This document shows, one piece after another, positions 33,421 through 46,449 of a stretch of DNA of 64,000 nucleotides. A program made the translations under genes and the position numbers. The DNA is from Primula veris. Taxonomy: Eukaryota > Streptophyta > Magnoliopsida > Ericales > Primulaceae. Position 1 is the stretch's first letter. Each line of letters begins with the position of its first letter. The notes below the pieces were generated by a model. The model saw nothing but the letters and a program-made list of their open reading frames with translations, was not told where the DNA came from and made no database searches. The stretch covers positions 26,409,342-26,473,341 of the forward strand of contig OY821745.1 of the NCBI GenBank assembly GCA_963682055.1, in the 5' to 3' direction.

Positions 33421-35830
33421 TACGTTTTAAAATATCCAATTTTATTAATGGAGAATTACAAACTCAAGAAAAAATGTTGATAAGTTAAAAAGATTGATTT
33501 TACGGTTCAAATATCTTCTCAAGTACCAAATTTTCTTCTCCCTCCGGTCGTAGGGGAAAAACTTTAACCATTAAATTCACTTAGCCCATTCTATGAGCCA
33601 ACTTATACAGAGACTTAATAAAAGTTGTGTTTGAAAGTGGTACCGGCCATGCAAGAGTTAGTACTTATAGATCGAATGGACGACCCTTTGCGAATGTTGG
33701 ACTACACCATATCCTCACTCATTCTCAATGAAATGGTGTATTTAATAAGAATCAGGTCAAGACCGAGAAATCTTAGGCCTGTAGGCTCAAAGGAAACAAC
33801 TTTTTTTAAGAATGACCCATAACTATCTTGTTAGAATTCTCATGGACGAGGCGTAATGGTCTAGAGATTTTTTCGGAAATTGTTGCAAGAGCTACCACTT
33901 TGGAAGTTGTATCAACTAGAGATCCACACACTTACCACTAAGCTTTACATCTGATTAATGCTGACTTTCAGGTGACCTATCCACTAGTCCATACTAGAGA
34001 GCCAATATATAAGATAGTGCTTTCACCACTCTGAGGGGAGTTGGACCATGATCAATATTTCTCTTGATGATAATTGATGACCAAATAATGCATCTAAAAG
34101 ATGCCAAAGGAAGTCATGCGGATGTCTAATCGAATATATGCCCAATGGATATTCAATGATAACTTGGGTCGATTTCGATGTGGATTAAGATAAAAATGAT
34201 CATTAGTCATACACTCTATCTATCCGTTCAGGCCTTGCTGTTGGGGCAAAATGCATGGTTACTATTCGAAATAGGCAATGCCTAGATATCTAAAAGTATA
34301 ATTCCATGTAATATTGTCCATCACTGAGATGTTGAGACACTAACCCATTGTGGAATATTTCAACCATTCTATAATATAGATTCAACATTCTTCTTATTCA
34401 TTCCATACTTATTCTCTTTCTATTTGGAATGTAACAAGAACCAACTCTGGGTACATTCCAAATACAATGAGAATATGTACGGAATGAAGAAGAAGGATAT
34501 TGAAGCTAGCTAACAGAATGGTAGTAAGCTTCCACAATGGGGTTGGTGCCTCGACAGCTCAGGGATGGACAATGCTACATGTAATTGGAATTTTAGATAT
34601 TCAGAAAATGTCTCTTTAGAACTGAAATCATGTGTTTTGCCCCAAAAACAATGCTAGAATGGAGAATTGGTGTGTATGATGATCATTTTTTTATCTTTAT
34701 ACACATCAACATGTTACACCCATGTATCACTGAATAGCCATTGGGTATATCTGTTCTTATACATACGAATGGCTATTTTTGGCATCTCTTGATTGCAATA
34801 TTTGGTCGCAAGTTATGGTAAAGATAAATATCTGTCATGGTTCAACTCCCATGAGGGTAAATAAAGAAGTATCTTAGATATTGGCTCTCTCTAGTCTAGA
34901 CTAGTGGATAAGCCACTTGAAAGTCAGTATTGATCATATTTAAAGCTTGGTGTTGAGAGTGTGTATTGCTAGTTGATACAACTTTCAGAGTTGTAGCTCT
35001 TTCAGCAAACTCCGAAAAAAATCTTGACCTTTGCGCCTCATTCATGCATGATAACTCTAACAAAATCTTTAGAGGTCATTCTTAAAAATTATGTTACCTT
35101 AAAGGTTTCAAGACTGAGACATGTCGGTTCCGATTTGATTCCCTTTAAGTACGCAATTTCATTGAGAATGGATGAGGAGGTGGTGTTTTCTAACAATTAT
35201 AACGGATCGTCTATTTAGGCTATAAGCACAAACTATTCCACTGCTGATATCACACTTTCAAATAACTTTCCTTTATTGTCTATATCAGTGGCTTATGGAC
35301 TAGCCCAAGTAACTCCAAGTGTCCAAGGCCAAGTTTGTTTACATTACTAGAAGGGAGATAAGACTAATTATCCCATTGGACCCACTTAATAATTTTTTTG
35401 GAAATAATTTATCAATTGGTATTAAAAGGGCTATTGGACTATTCCATGTATAATAGGGGGTATTAGTTATAAAACTTGAGAGGTGGTATTATTAGTACCT
35501 ATGTTTTGCACTATTTATATCATGTTACTAATGGTACATGTTTATCCTATCCTAAAAACAAACATGACATAAGTGTTTCACACGGGACTGGCGGAATAAG
35601 AAAGTTCAGTAATGCTGAATTAATTTTTTAAGATGTAAAATCCAACAAGGGTCCTTGGCCTTTTAACTCAGCAACTTTTTTCTTGATTTTTTCACTCTCC
35701 ATCAATAAAAATCGAAGTTCTTCAAATGACAATTTTCTTTCATATGTTGAACCATTTCAAACAAGAAGTTGTCATTCTTAAGTGCTTCCCTTAAAATTGT
35801 GTTGACAATCGACTTCATTAATAATATTGG
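33421..35830. pseudogene. HD-Zip IV palindromic pseudogene unit C2-p2
   Basis: Sister of C1-p2 (13361-15790), with the same MITE at 35325-35570. The plus arm keeps AMQELVLIDRMDDPLRMLDY and ...LILNEMVYLIRIRSRPRN (33640-33800), then a frameshift. The palindrome centre is at 34431-34455 (GTAAC, 15-nt spacer, GTACA). The minus arm reads back from 35830 through zip and START. Confidence 0.75.
35325..35570. mobile_element. Small MITE, sister of the one at 15279
   Basis: Same position in the minus arm of the sister palindrome, with the same 14-bp ends (GGCCAAGTTTGTTT / AAACAAACATGAC). Confidence 0.65.
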
Positions 35831-36079
35831 AAAGTGTTGTGTATAAATGGTTTGTTAATAATTTAAGTATATTTAGTTGAGTACTTGTTTTTAAAATATG
35901 TTTTAATTAAGGCAGGCTTCTTTCTATTGTTAAAACACAAGTTATTCGGTTGTGTTACACCCTTTGTGTTTGGGGTGTTACATATACCCACTTTGTATAT
36001 GTAAACAGTAGTAGAAATAATGAGGTAGGTAAGGAATTCTACCAATATTGAAAGAACTACAGCTCTAATTTAACCAACC

Positions 36080-36330
36080 ATTTCAATCATTATTATTAGC
36101 CTTATAACTAGCCTTAAAAAGAACTTCTCTAATTTTAGTATTGAAGATGCGGCAGTTACAGAAAAAGTAATTACGATCTTCATCGTCAGTATTACAACAC
36201 ACCCACTTTGTATTTAAGTTGGCATACAAGTTTTTGGCTTTAACAAAAATAGATAGTTTGTTTATAATAGTTTGCCATAGAATAACTCTACATCTAAAAA
36301 TTGCAAGGAGAATGCAATTTTTCTCTCTAT
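36080..36330 (-). pseudogene. LINE zinc-binding RT-associated domain (zf-RVT) fragment
   Basis: The minus frame reads CRVILWQTIINKLSIFVKA and TKWVCCNTDDEDRNYFFCNC, matching the spacing of the zf-RVT region after plant L1-type reverse transcriptase (W...L....C..C...E...FF.C). It is degraded, with no catalytic RT next to it. Confidence 0.45.
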
Positions 36331-36640
36331 CTTAGTGTCAAATAGTCTCATCAAATTGCACACAAATTGGTGATTGTATACTTGCATCGAAACAATCAGG
36401 ACCAAATCTACATCTCTAAAACTATAAGGGTCAATATTGAAAATTAAACTTCAAAAAAGAAGAAAAAATTAGTAAATTTAGTCCTTCTTCCAGAAGATTT
36501 CATTCAGAGCCAATACTTATTTAATACATATGAATCTTACATGATTGAAACATATGTAGAGTACATGCAAAAACTAATGTTCAAAACTTCAAATTACCAC
36601 TTCTTTCGTTCTAGGAACCCAACAATTTAAGAAAATAAAA
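36331..36640. other. AT-rich stretch without a recognised feature
   Basis: Nothing coding or repetitive stands out between the LINE fragment and the MITE. Confidence 0.4.
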
Positions 36641-37131
36641 TAGGGGTGGAAAATTGTAACATAACGTATCAATCAACGACAATTACCACTAATACCGTGT
36701 CACTTGTACTACATTTGTTGTACTACCATATCTATGGTACGGTATTACCGTACCACTCAATTTAGTGGTACGGTAATGGTAATCAATTTTGGATATCATG
36801 GTCTTGTACCATATTACCATTCATATATAAATTAATACATTAATATAGCATTTAAGATACAAATTAACCTTTATAAAATATGATCATGTTTATAATCGTG
36901 TTCAACTATTTATAAATGATGTGTTCTCTTTTAGTTTTTTGTAAATGAGATATTTTAATAATAGTTGTTGTTTTTCAATGTTGGTATGTACCATACCGCA
37001 CTAACGGTATAATGAAAGTGCGGTATAAGAATTGTGCTACGGTAATGGTATTGAAATTTAGTGTATCATACATTTACGGTATGATAATTGTATCACGAAA
37101 TACCAATAGTATTGTACCATTTTCATCCCTA
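36641..37131. mobile_element. hAT-like MITE, about 491 bp
   Basis: Ends TAGGGGTGGAAAATTGTA and (minus) TAGGGATGAAAATGGTAC are inverted, and the interior is full of GGTACGGTA-type motifs in both orientations. No matching 8-bp flanks were found, so the ends or flanks have mutated. Confidence 0.65.
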
Positions 37132-37756
37132 AAGGAAGTGAGAAGAATTGTATTTGTCAATATAAATCATTCGTCTAGTCAAATAAAGATATTTTGTTCT
37201 TACACAAAATTAAAAAACTGGTAATGAAGTAGCTTTATATTTTTTGAGTTTATGTTTTAGAAAACTTACATTTAAATTTGATAGATTGGGCTTGAGATGG
37301 TTTGGGTTTAGGCCAGATTGGTTGGTTTCTTTGTTTTTGGTTTGAACCACTTTAGGATATTGGGTTCCTACCGAGAAGAAGTTTATTTCTCCATTCGTAT
37401 AAAAGGAATTAATTACATATAATTCACACTCATATTACCTTCTCACAATGGAAAAATATGACATGGAAGGGATTAATTACATACAATTCCCCCATATCAA
37501 GGAACTAGAGGAAAATATAGAGATTCTTATCAAGGGAAACAACAATTTTAGAGGGAATAATTGATTCTTATAGAGGTTTGTGGATATATCAAGGGAGTAT
37601 ATATGATGAATTATTAAAGGCAGAAAAGGCAAATAATGAGTTGTTAATTAAGGAAAATCAATATTTGAATGAGGAATTGGCTCTGAAGAAAAATAAAAAT
37701 AAGATGAAAATAACTGAATGAAGGGTGGTTGGGTCAAATAGCAAGGCTTAACTTAA

Positions 37757-39230
37757 GGGTGGAGGGTGGTTGGGTCAAATGGAGGGTGGTGGTGGTATAA
37801 AAGAAGATTTGGCTATTTGGAAAGATAATAAAAATGGTGATTTTTCTTTAAAGTCTGCTTGGATGTTATAAGAGAAAAAACTGTTACTAATTGGCTTTAT
37901 GAGATGTGTTGGAGTAACCTCATTCCCTTAAAAATATCTTGTTTCAGTTGGAAAGTTTTTCAAAGGGCAGTTCCTGTTGATTCTTATATTCAGAAAAAGG
38001 GAATTCAATTGGCATCTAAATGTGAATGTTGTGCTAAACAAGAAGAAAACATAGAACATTTATTGAGCTCAAGTGTTCTGCCTCGAAAACTTTAGTTGTA
38101 TTTTGGTAATTATTTGGGGGCACACTACTATAATACCTCTATTAGGGGTGGATTTATCACTTCGTGGCTCTATAAGAGTAAATTTGCTTTGGAGGATAAA
38201 ATTAGCAAAACTTTGCCCTTTTATATCATGTGGGCCTTATGGAAAGTAAGATGTGCTAGCAAGTATGACAACAAAAACATGGCAGTACATGATATTATAA
38301 TCGAGATTATTGATTTGATCCAATTCTACTCAGTTAAAGATAAAAGCTTTCCTAGTAATTGGAGATGGTGTGATTTGCATATTTTGCAAGGTATAATAAA
38401 AAGAAAACATCCTAAAATAGTCAAGTGGGATCTTCCTCCAAGGGGTAAAATCAAATTAAATACAAATGGTTGTTATAAATTTTCTAACTCTTTGAGTGGT
38501 ATTAGGGGAATTCTCAAAAATCACTCTGGATAATTTATTTTAGGGTTCTGTGATATAAGTGACTAGACTACGAGCATTGAAGCCGAGACTAAAGCTTTAT
38601 TAATGGGGATAAAAATCACAGGCAGCGTGAATGTTATTATAGAAATTGATTGTCAAATACTTGTGAATATTCTCAATAAAAAAAACTATATGTCCCTAAA
38701 AAATTTGCAATATTGTAAATCAAATAGAGCGGAGTCTGAGAGGAGATACTTATCTGATCCGATTTGCTGTTAGAGAGACTAGCAGTGGTGCGGATCTACT
38801 CGCCAATTGGGGGAGTCTACAAGGAAGAATGATCTCAGAAAAAATAGAAGATTTTCCACAAAAAATTGAAGAATATAGTGGAATTAGAGAAGAACGGGAT
38901 GGCTTACTTGCATTTTTAATTTAGAAACCAACAGGTTTGCTGAAGAAGATGAAGATGGAGGAGATCATTGTTTCTCTCTCTCTACCTGTATTTTGTTGGA
39001 AAGATCTGAAGAGTGTAATACGGTGGACGGTGCTAATTCCCAAGTTAATATCACAAGGAGATCACCAAATCTACAACAATTTTCTATTTTTCAGCTCAAT
39101 TTGATTTATGTTAGTTCAAGTTTTGATTTAGGGCTTTTTAGTCCTTGTAATTTCGTTTCTGCTGCTATTTCTTCTTACCACTATTAATAAATAAAAAGTG
39201 GGTTTTCCCCACAAATAATTTTTTTAAAAA
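37757..39230 (+). mobile_element. 5'-truncated L1-type LINE nested in the retroposon
   Basis: Starts abruptly inside the RT C-terminal region (DLAIWKDNKNGDFSLKSAW) and ends with a LINE-type tail (ATTAATAAATAAAAAGTGGG) and a T/A-rich end. It is flanked by direct repeats of about 165 bp (37591-37756 and 39231-39396) that differ at roughly a dozen positions, so the insertion is old. Confidence 0.7.
37806..38930 (+). pseudogene. LINE C-terminal coding remnant (zf-RVT and RNase H)
   Basis: The frame 37859-38095 has the zf-RVT pattern (IPLKISCFSWKVFQRAVPVD, KCECCAKQEENIEHLL). After a stop at 38095, the frame 38096-38533 leads into an RNase H (RVT_3) domain: GKIKLNTNGCYKFSNSLSGI (ancestral Asp replaced by Asn), then after a stop IEAETKALLMGIK and IIEIDCQILVNIL. 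These match the E and D blocks of RVT_3. Later stops end it. Confidence 0.7.
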
Positions 39231-39835
39231 AAGGGAGTATATATGATGAATTATTGAAGGCAGAAAAAGCAAAGAATGAGTTGTTAATTAAGGAAAATCA
39301 AGATTTGAATAAGGAATTGGCTCCGAAGAAAAACAAAAAGAAGATGAAAATGACTGAATGGATGTTGGTTGGGTCAAATAGCAAGGCTTAACTTAAAGTC
39401 CTTCCGAGCTTTTAGGCTTCTAATTACCTAGTATTAATGTTATTATAAGTAAGTCTAGTTTGGTGCTTATTTTGGAACATGCAGAATCCAAAGTCTTTTT
39501 GGATTATTTTACCCTTATGCATGTGGTATATTTTGTACATCCTTTTTATGGATTTGGTAGCCATAATTAGCTTTGCTTGTGGTATTTAGGCTCTAGGAAG
39601 AATTAGTTTCAGTTTCAGGTCTGATATGTAATTTTGTGTAAATATGAATATCTAGCTGTAAGTTTTACTCTGGGTACCGTCCCGTTTTTTAATTAATGGA
39701 AGTTTGTTTGTTGAAAAAAAAAACTTACATTTGAATTTGAAATTTTCCAAATGAAATAATTATCAATTAAATTGGAACGGATGGAGTATAAGAGAACATA
39801 CTAGGCCTTGGAGATACAAACATTTATGTGTAACC

Positions 39836-40040
39836 CGGAGAGCTCGGGAGAAAGGACTCAATTTCAGCCAAATGTGCACAGCAAATTGGGGTAGCTAAAG
39901 AACACCCATAGTACTTTTTAATACACATATGAGAGAGAATCGACCAGCTTCTATATATTATCGTAGTGATCAATTCAACAAAGAGATCAACTTGACATTA
40001 ACTAATCTTATCTCTCTTTTTTGTTTTTAAGAACACATAA
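39836..40040 (-). pseudogene. Third HMGB-flank fragment, coding part deleted
   Basis: Resembles 21010-21112 (3' UTR side: GCACAGCAAATTGGGG, ACACATATGAGAGA) joined directly to the sequence beyond 21620 (GAGATCAACTTGACAT...CTAATCTTAT). The HMG-box coding part between them is missing. It lies just left of E2. Confidence 0.55.
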
Positions 40041-40684
40041 CTTTTTTTATGGTAAAAATCTATATATAAATCACAATAAAGAGGGGGTCACATGTTGAGC
40101 AAACCAAATCAAATTTTCACCAGTTACAAATTAACAACTAAGAAAACTTAAGTCAAAATGGTATATAAAGTTGAATAGCAGAGCTAAGCTATCAAACATT
40201 TGTTTATCCCAATAGAAGTTACATTATACAGTAAATCACAGTCAAATAATAAGTAGACCGCGAAGGTATACCACTTCGTAATTTGTCAGAGAAATAGTCT
40301 TCCTTCCTTTCTGACATCAGTAATTGCCCGAAGAACACGGTCATGCTATGTGGTGGCACATAACTATTTTGAACACATGTTGTTTCACTTTCACGCTTAG
40401 TTAGAAAGACCTTAGACTATTGTCTGGCTGGCTATAGTAGTTTTTTTCTCTTTCAAACGGAGAGGATTAGGCAAGTGATGGTCACATAAAATGAATTTAC
40501 CAATATTTATTTATTTTATAATTGGGAGGGGAAATCCACATTATTTTAATTTTTTTATTGGAAAATGGAAAAGTGGGGGAAAACCGTAAAACGAAAAGAT
40601 GTATCAAATCTGTTACAAATGTAAAAAAATAAATTACAAACATACTATAAGCAAAGACAAATCAAAGTGTTTACTTTATCTTAC

Positions 40685-40817
40685 CCAGGTTAAGGTAAAA
40701 ACCTCTGATTTATAGAAACGCAACGAACGACCTTTTCCTAATCCGGATTGACACCAATTCTCATGGATGTTGTACTCGTCTGTCTTCTCAAAATACTTCT
40801 CAACAGTTTCAAATAAC
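40685..40817 (-). pseudogene. Exon of the unrecognised gene, copy X2
   Basis: The same 133-nt exon as 16435-16567, still open (LFETVEKYFEKTDEYNIHEN...GLGKGRSLRFYKSEVF), with a TAG acceptor and GTAAGA donor. Retention of the open frame in both X copies suggests a relatively recent duplication or some constraint. Confidence 0.45.
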
Positions 40818-41853
40818 CTAATGCAGAGCCAAAAATCAACATTCAGAGAACAAATATTTAACTTCAAGAAGATAAAGAAAATCTCATAATTTTTTGACAA
40901 AAAAGATTATAAGTAACTAATTAGGGCCCAAGGTTAAACCAGTCATCCATTTTCCCCGTTAACTTTATGTTTCCTGTAATAATCTTTGATAATTTTGGAA
41001 AACAAATTAATACTGAAAGGCTTAAAAGAGACTTATTCCCTCGTTTCGAGGAAACAAGTAAATTTTTGTTGACAAAAAAACGATTAAAAACATTACGATG
41101 AGCGCGGGTACATATCAGCTTGATAGGCAACCGCTTTCATCTTAGCAGCTGAAGTATAAATACTAAAAAGTTTTAGAGAGAGAGAGGATTGTTTGTTAGG
41201 GTAAACTATAGACTTTTGATAGCGGTGTTCTTTTAGAATTTTAGGTCAAACTAAAAAAGAAACAAAGAAAATGATAACAAATTCGATTTTCACTTTTTTC
41301 AAACCCTTATCTACAGCCGTCAGGTAGTGTAATCTTTACATTATGACATATTCTACTTTTGTTTCTCTTTCTTTGAGAATATAGGTTTCTCTTTTTCATC
41401 ATAGCTAGTAAACAAATCAAAATTAAGAGCCAGATACATAAAAATTTATTTGTTTCCTTTATTACTTTCCTGTCTTTTTATGATTTCCTTTTCAGCACTT
41501 TATTTCCTTATTTGAATTGAAATTTTGTTCTACTTGTTACTTGGGGTTTTTAATCCACATTAAATTTGTTCTTAATAGAATTTGAATGTGGGTTCCCCAT
41601 CTTAAATAAATAATAAAAAAGGGGAAATTTCTTTTAATCCAGAATCTAAAATAGACGTGGACCAAGTTCTCCCACATACATGATACATCTACTTGGTTTA
41701 TAGAAAGGACAACGAGAATCATGCATGTTGCTAAAAGGTTTCCCATAAAAGCGGTAATTTTAAAAATTTGACGTTCCCATAAAAGCAAAGATCTAGTTCC
41801 CTTTAAAATGTAAATGCATAATCTACCGCAACTATAAGTATAACAAAAGTCTA

Positions 41854-42486
41854 AGAGCATCTACAATACCTGTGTTAAAGTGTGTTTTAACTAAAAATGT
41901 TAGCTAACAATACAATTTTGTCTCTCTATTAGATGTGTTAAAGTGTGTGTTAACTTTATAACACTTAAAAAGATTGTTAAAGATTACAATCTTTTTAAGT
42001 GTTATTACTTGATGACATGGCAAAAAAAACTGACCCACCCTTATATTTCTCACGCATATCTTTTCTATCTCTAGCCTATTCTACTTTTCTATCTCTAGAC
42101 TACAATCAAAGAAATCCATTTTCAATTTCAATCTGAAAATATATCACCAAATCGTTTGATAACATATCAATTACAAAAAACAACAAAATGTTGAAAGAAA
42201 TACAAATACTCACATGTACATCAGCAATATATTTAAACCAGTGTAGCAATATTCACAGAATCATTTAACGCATGATTTATTACCCAGCCCTTTATTTATA
42301 AAGATATGTTGAAAATAAATAACTTATTTCCTTATTTATAAAATTCTATCTTTTCTCAAATTTGGCGCTGAAATTTGGCGGTAATGTATGGTTGCTGGAA
42401 AAAAAAAAAAAAAGATAACTACTGTATTTTGAATATTTAATTTATAATTAAAATATATAACATTGTTAAAGTTAAAACTAATGTAG
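41854..42486. mobile_element. E2-specific insertion with a perfect hairpin
   Basis: Replaces E1 17603-17786. It starts GAGCATCTACAATACC, a common beginning of plant MITEs, and holds a perfect 20-bp inverted repeat (41958-41977 and 41986-42005, 8-nt loop). The right end is not clearly inverted, so a truncated MITE is the best guess. Confidence 0.5.
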
Positions 42487-43041
42487 GCTTCACTCATATT
42501 TTACCTCATTATTAATTCTATCTCTAGAAAAGCACACCCATCACCGTCCCCGCTACGTTAACGGAGCTCTGCCACCAGTACCTCATGTGTTTCACTAGAT
42601 TGATTGATCTTTCTACCGAAACCCTAGATGGCATCTACAATGATCATAATTGAGGCTAATTGCTGGTTGTAGGTCCGCCAACTCGACTAGGACCAATTGG
42701 AAAATTTAGTAGAAGAAAAAAAATTTGTTTCTTTGAAAAAATCGAAAATTGATTGAATATATCATAAATTTGAAGGTATTTTATATTCTATCAAATGAAA
42801 TTCGTGATATGCTACTCAAAAATGAGAATGCTCAAAAAAAAATTGTTAGGGCTTTGGTTTAAATGTTATGAGAGAGAGTGAGGGAGAGGGAGTATAAGTT
42901 TTCTATTTATATCTAGGGTAAAAGTAGTGATTAAAAAAAAATAAAAAAAAAATTAGTTTTTTCAGAGTTTACAAAAAGTCCCATGAATATTATAAACTAT
43001 CCAAATTAACCATAATAATTTATAAGTGACAAAAAAAATTC

Positions 43042-43461
43042 AGAAATGATTCCGGTAATAATCCGCTAACGTGGTTTCTCTTTTTTTTCTTCTTCTTCTT
43101 CTTCTTCTCTTTTCTCTCTTTTTCTCTCTTGTTTTTAGGTTTAATGAATTAAAAGTGGGCTGATTTTAGATTTAGAAAAACTGTTTTTAGATAGTTTGTG
43201 GAAGCGAACTATTTGGTCCCCAAAGTTCTAAAAGTTAACTTTTAATCAAAATTATTAATATACTACTCAATAATAACAAATCTTTAAAAACAAAACTATT
43301 GGGTCCTTTTTGTTTATAAAATTAGTAACAAGTTTTTAAAATAAAGTTTTTCGGAAGAGTTTCGGTTTTTGGCTAAAAATTAGTTGAGTGACCGGTTTTT
43401 GGTAAAATTTGAATGAAACATTTTTGGATAAATTAATTCCTAATTAATACGGGATGTTACA
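43042..43461 (-). repeat. LTR fragment related to 28920-29355
   Basis: On minus it begins TGTAACATCCCGTATTAATT at 43461, the LTR start, and follows the 28920-29355 sequence with small gaps. The other side is truncated at 43042. It occupies the point where E1 has its 2.7-kb private block. Confidence 0.75.
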
Positions 43462-43687
43462 GAAGAACTCCTACATTTTTTATATTTTTGAAAACAAATA
43501 AAGGGTTTCTTGTTGCAATAGATAAAAGATAAGTTATACCAAACCTAATACGTGTCATTTTCCAAATTGAAAACAAGATGATAGCATAAAGTACAATAAA
43601 CTCAAACTGAACGAGAATCCAATTAAAGAGGTTAAAATGATAACTACTGAACATTATAGCAACCAGCACATAATTAAGCTTCAATTT

Positions 43688-43968
43688 CTAATCTTCTTCT
43701 TCCTCTACACTGCCTTCCTCCTCATCATGGACCACTGAGTTGGATTTGATCGACTCCTCGTCATCATCCGCACCGCCCTGGGTCTGTTTCTTGTTGTAGG
43801 CTGCCATGGTTTTCTCGTAATCTTTCTTGCGCTTATCTGCCTTATCCTGGAATGGAGCTTCCTCAGCATCAGACATTGACTTCCATTTGTCTCCACCGCA
43901 TTAGCAACAACAGCCACGGATTTGTTGCTAGGATTATTCGCCTTAAACTCCTGTCTGAATCTTTCCAT
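43688..43968 (-). pseudogene. HMGB pseudogene, E2 copy
   Basis: Sister of 21339-21619, with the same box truncation and one-base shift. It differs at a few residues (SDAEEAPFQDK for SDAEKAPFQDK, EEEEED tail). The 3' flank is cut at 43461 by the LTR fragment. Confidence 0.8.
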
Positions 43969-46449
43969 GACATCAATTAAACAAGGAGATCAACTTGACA
44001 TCAACTAATCTTATGTTATCTCACTCTTTTTTGTTTTAAGTATTGACGCACAGTTACAAGGATAATTTGGTGCTTATTTCCAAGCAAATCATGACAATAG
44101 CAATGGCAAGTGGTAAAGTATAGCAATCACAGCCCTTAGCATCTTTGCGCATATAGTCAACGTAACTAAGCCAATGGCTGTGAAAACCAACCACCACCGG
44201 ATTTAATTGCGGCTATCGAGACAGAGACGGATAAAAAACCTAGTAGCTGTCTAGACAGTTACGAGGATAACTGTTTGAACACCCATTCTCTCACTCTTAA
44301 GCTTTATTAAAAAGATCTTATACTTGATAAATTAGAACTGCCTAGCTATGCTTTCAAAATACTCCATTGGGAAGGGGGTTAGGCATGTGATGGTCACATA
44401 AAAAGAAATTATAAATATACATTTTTAAAATTTAATTGGAGGGGAAAATTGACTTCTTACTTTATTTATTGGAAAATAAAAAATGAAGGAAACCCCCCTA
44501 AAGAAAATGGCAAACACAATACTATAAGCGAAGACAAAATAAAGGATTTATTCTATCTTACCCAGGTTAAGGTTTTAAAAAAACCTCCAAATTATAGAAA
44601 TGCAATGAACAATGACCTTTGTCCTAATCCAGTTTGACACCAATTCTCATCGAATTTGTATTCGTCTATCTTTCTCAAAATATTCCTGAACAGTTTCAAA
44701 TAACCTGATGCAAAGCAAAAAAATTAACACTTAGAGAAGAAATATGCAATTTCAGGAAGTTAAAGAAAATCTCTTTATTTTTTTATTTTATTTTTAAAAG
44801 TAGGGCCGAAGGTTAAACTATTCATCCATTTTCCCCATTAACTTTATGTTTCCTTTAAAATCTTTATAGTATTAAAAAACAAAACGATATTAAAAGGCTT
44901 GGAGGAGTCTTTTCCCAGCTCGTTTGAAGGAAAAAATTAGAGATTCTTGACAATAATTGATTAAAAACATCGAGATGAGCAGGAACCAGCTTGATAAGCA
45001 ACCGCTTTCATCTTAGCCTCTGAAGAATCAAGATTAAAAGTTCCTAGAGAGAGAGAGAGATCATTGTTTATAAGGGTATATTATAGACCTTTGATAGCGG
45101 CGTTCTTATAGAATTTTGGATCAAACCTGCAAAGAAACAAAGAAAGTTAATGACAACAAATTCAATTTTCTTTTCTTTTTTTCAAAATTAAGAGCCAGAT
45201 ACATAAAAAGTTTAATATCTGTGTCCTTTTTGACTTTCCTGTGTCTTTCTTTTTTTCCTTTTCAGCACTTTATTTCTTTCTCTATAAATAGAAATTTTGT
45301 ATTACTGAGTGGGTATTTAATCGACATTAAATTTCTTCATAATAGAATTTGAATGTGCGTCCCCACCATTATTAAATAAATAAAGGGATTATCTAAAACA
45401 GACGTGGACCAAGTTCTCCGACATACATGATACATCTACTTGGTTTATAGAAGTGACAACGAGACTCATGCTGCTTAAAGATTTCCCCTGGGTCGACTTA
45501 TCTTCATAAATTCTCATACGGAGCAACGGTAATTTTAAAAGGTGATGTTCCTGTAAAAGCGAAGACCAGGTTCCCTTTAAAATGTAAATGCAAAATCCAC
45601 CGCAACTAAGTATAACAAAAGTCCGTGATTATAAAAATAAAAAAATAGTATAACAAAAGTCTAAGTTCCCACTTATAATACAATTGCATCTTGTTTTCAA
45701 AAAAAGGAGTACAACTGAATTACCAATTCAAAAGCTTGGAGAACATTATCGTTTAAAACATTATTTAAAAGTTTTAGTACCCTGATTTTTCAAATAAAAA
45801 GAAGCTACCGTTTTAAAAACTTAATTAGGTTTTAATAACCTAAAGATAATGTTCAATCCTATCTTATCTCATTATTAATTTTATCACTAGAACCCCCCAC
45901 CCCCCCACCCCACACACACCCACCTCGACGTAGCTCCGCCACCACTACCCCGGCTTCTCTCTAGATCCCTCTCTCTACCTCATCTCTCCTTCTCCCGAAA
46001 CCCTAGATCTCTAATTTTGCATCACCTCGCAATTATTAACACGGATTCAATAAAAAAAAACGTATAGGCATTTAACGTCATGTTTTTAAAGAGGCTAATT
46101 AAGTGCTTGATTATCTTTCCAAAAGTGGGATCTTAAATCATATTCAAGTCATATTTGTAGTATTGCAAGATTCTCTAGCTGTGCTAAGTGGTTTGATAGA
46201 CATGGATGCTCACTTTTACCCAATTTTAGAGTTTGATGTATATATGAATGAAGAGAACATAAAGAGTTGCAGTGCTTTTGAGTCTTAAATGAGAGAGACG
46301 GGCCAAGTACTACTGTTTCAAGTCCCTTCTTTTCCCAAGGTTGGCTGTAATTTTACCCATGTCATCACTAGTTTCATCCCAAATGACTTAGACTATTTTA
46401 AAAATCCCAAAAAATCAAAAATAAAATTTCAAAAAATATAAAATCAACA

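Larger units (their letters stand above)
37282..39718 (+). mobile_element. Poly(A) retroposon (outer), split by a LINE
   Basis: Flanked by a 21-bp duplication with one mismatch, AAAACTTACATTTAAATTTG at 37261 and AAAACTTACATTTGAATTTG at 39719, and ending in an A run at 39712. Without the nested LINE it is about 0.8 kb. It carries a coiled-coil-like frame (LLKAEKAKNELLIKENQDL) closing at a stop after VGSNSKA, then a 3' UTR-like region. It may be a processed copy of a host mRNA or a short LINE. I do not recognise the protein. Confidence 0.6.
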
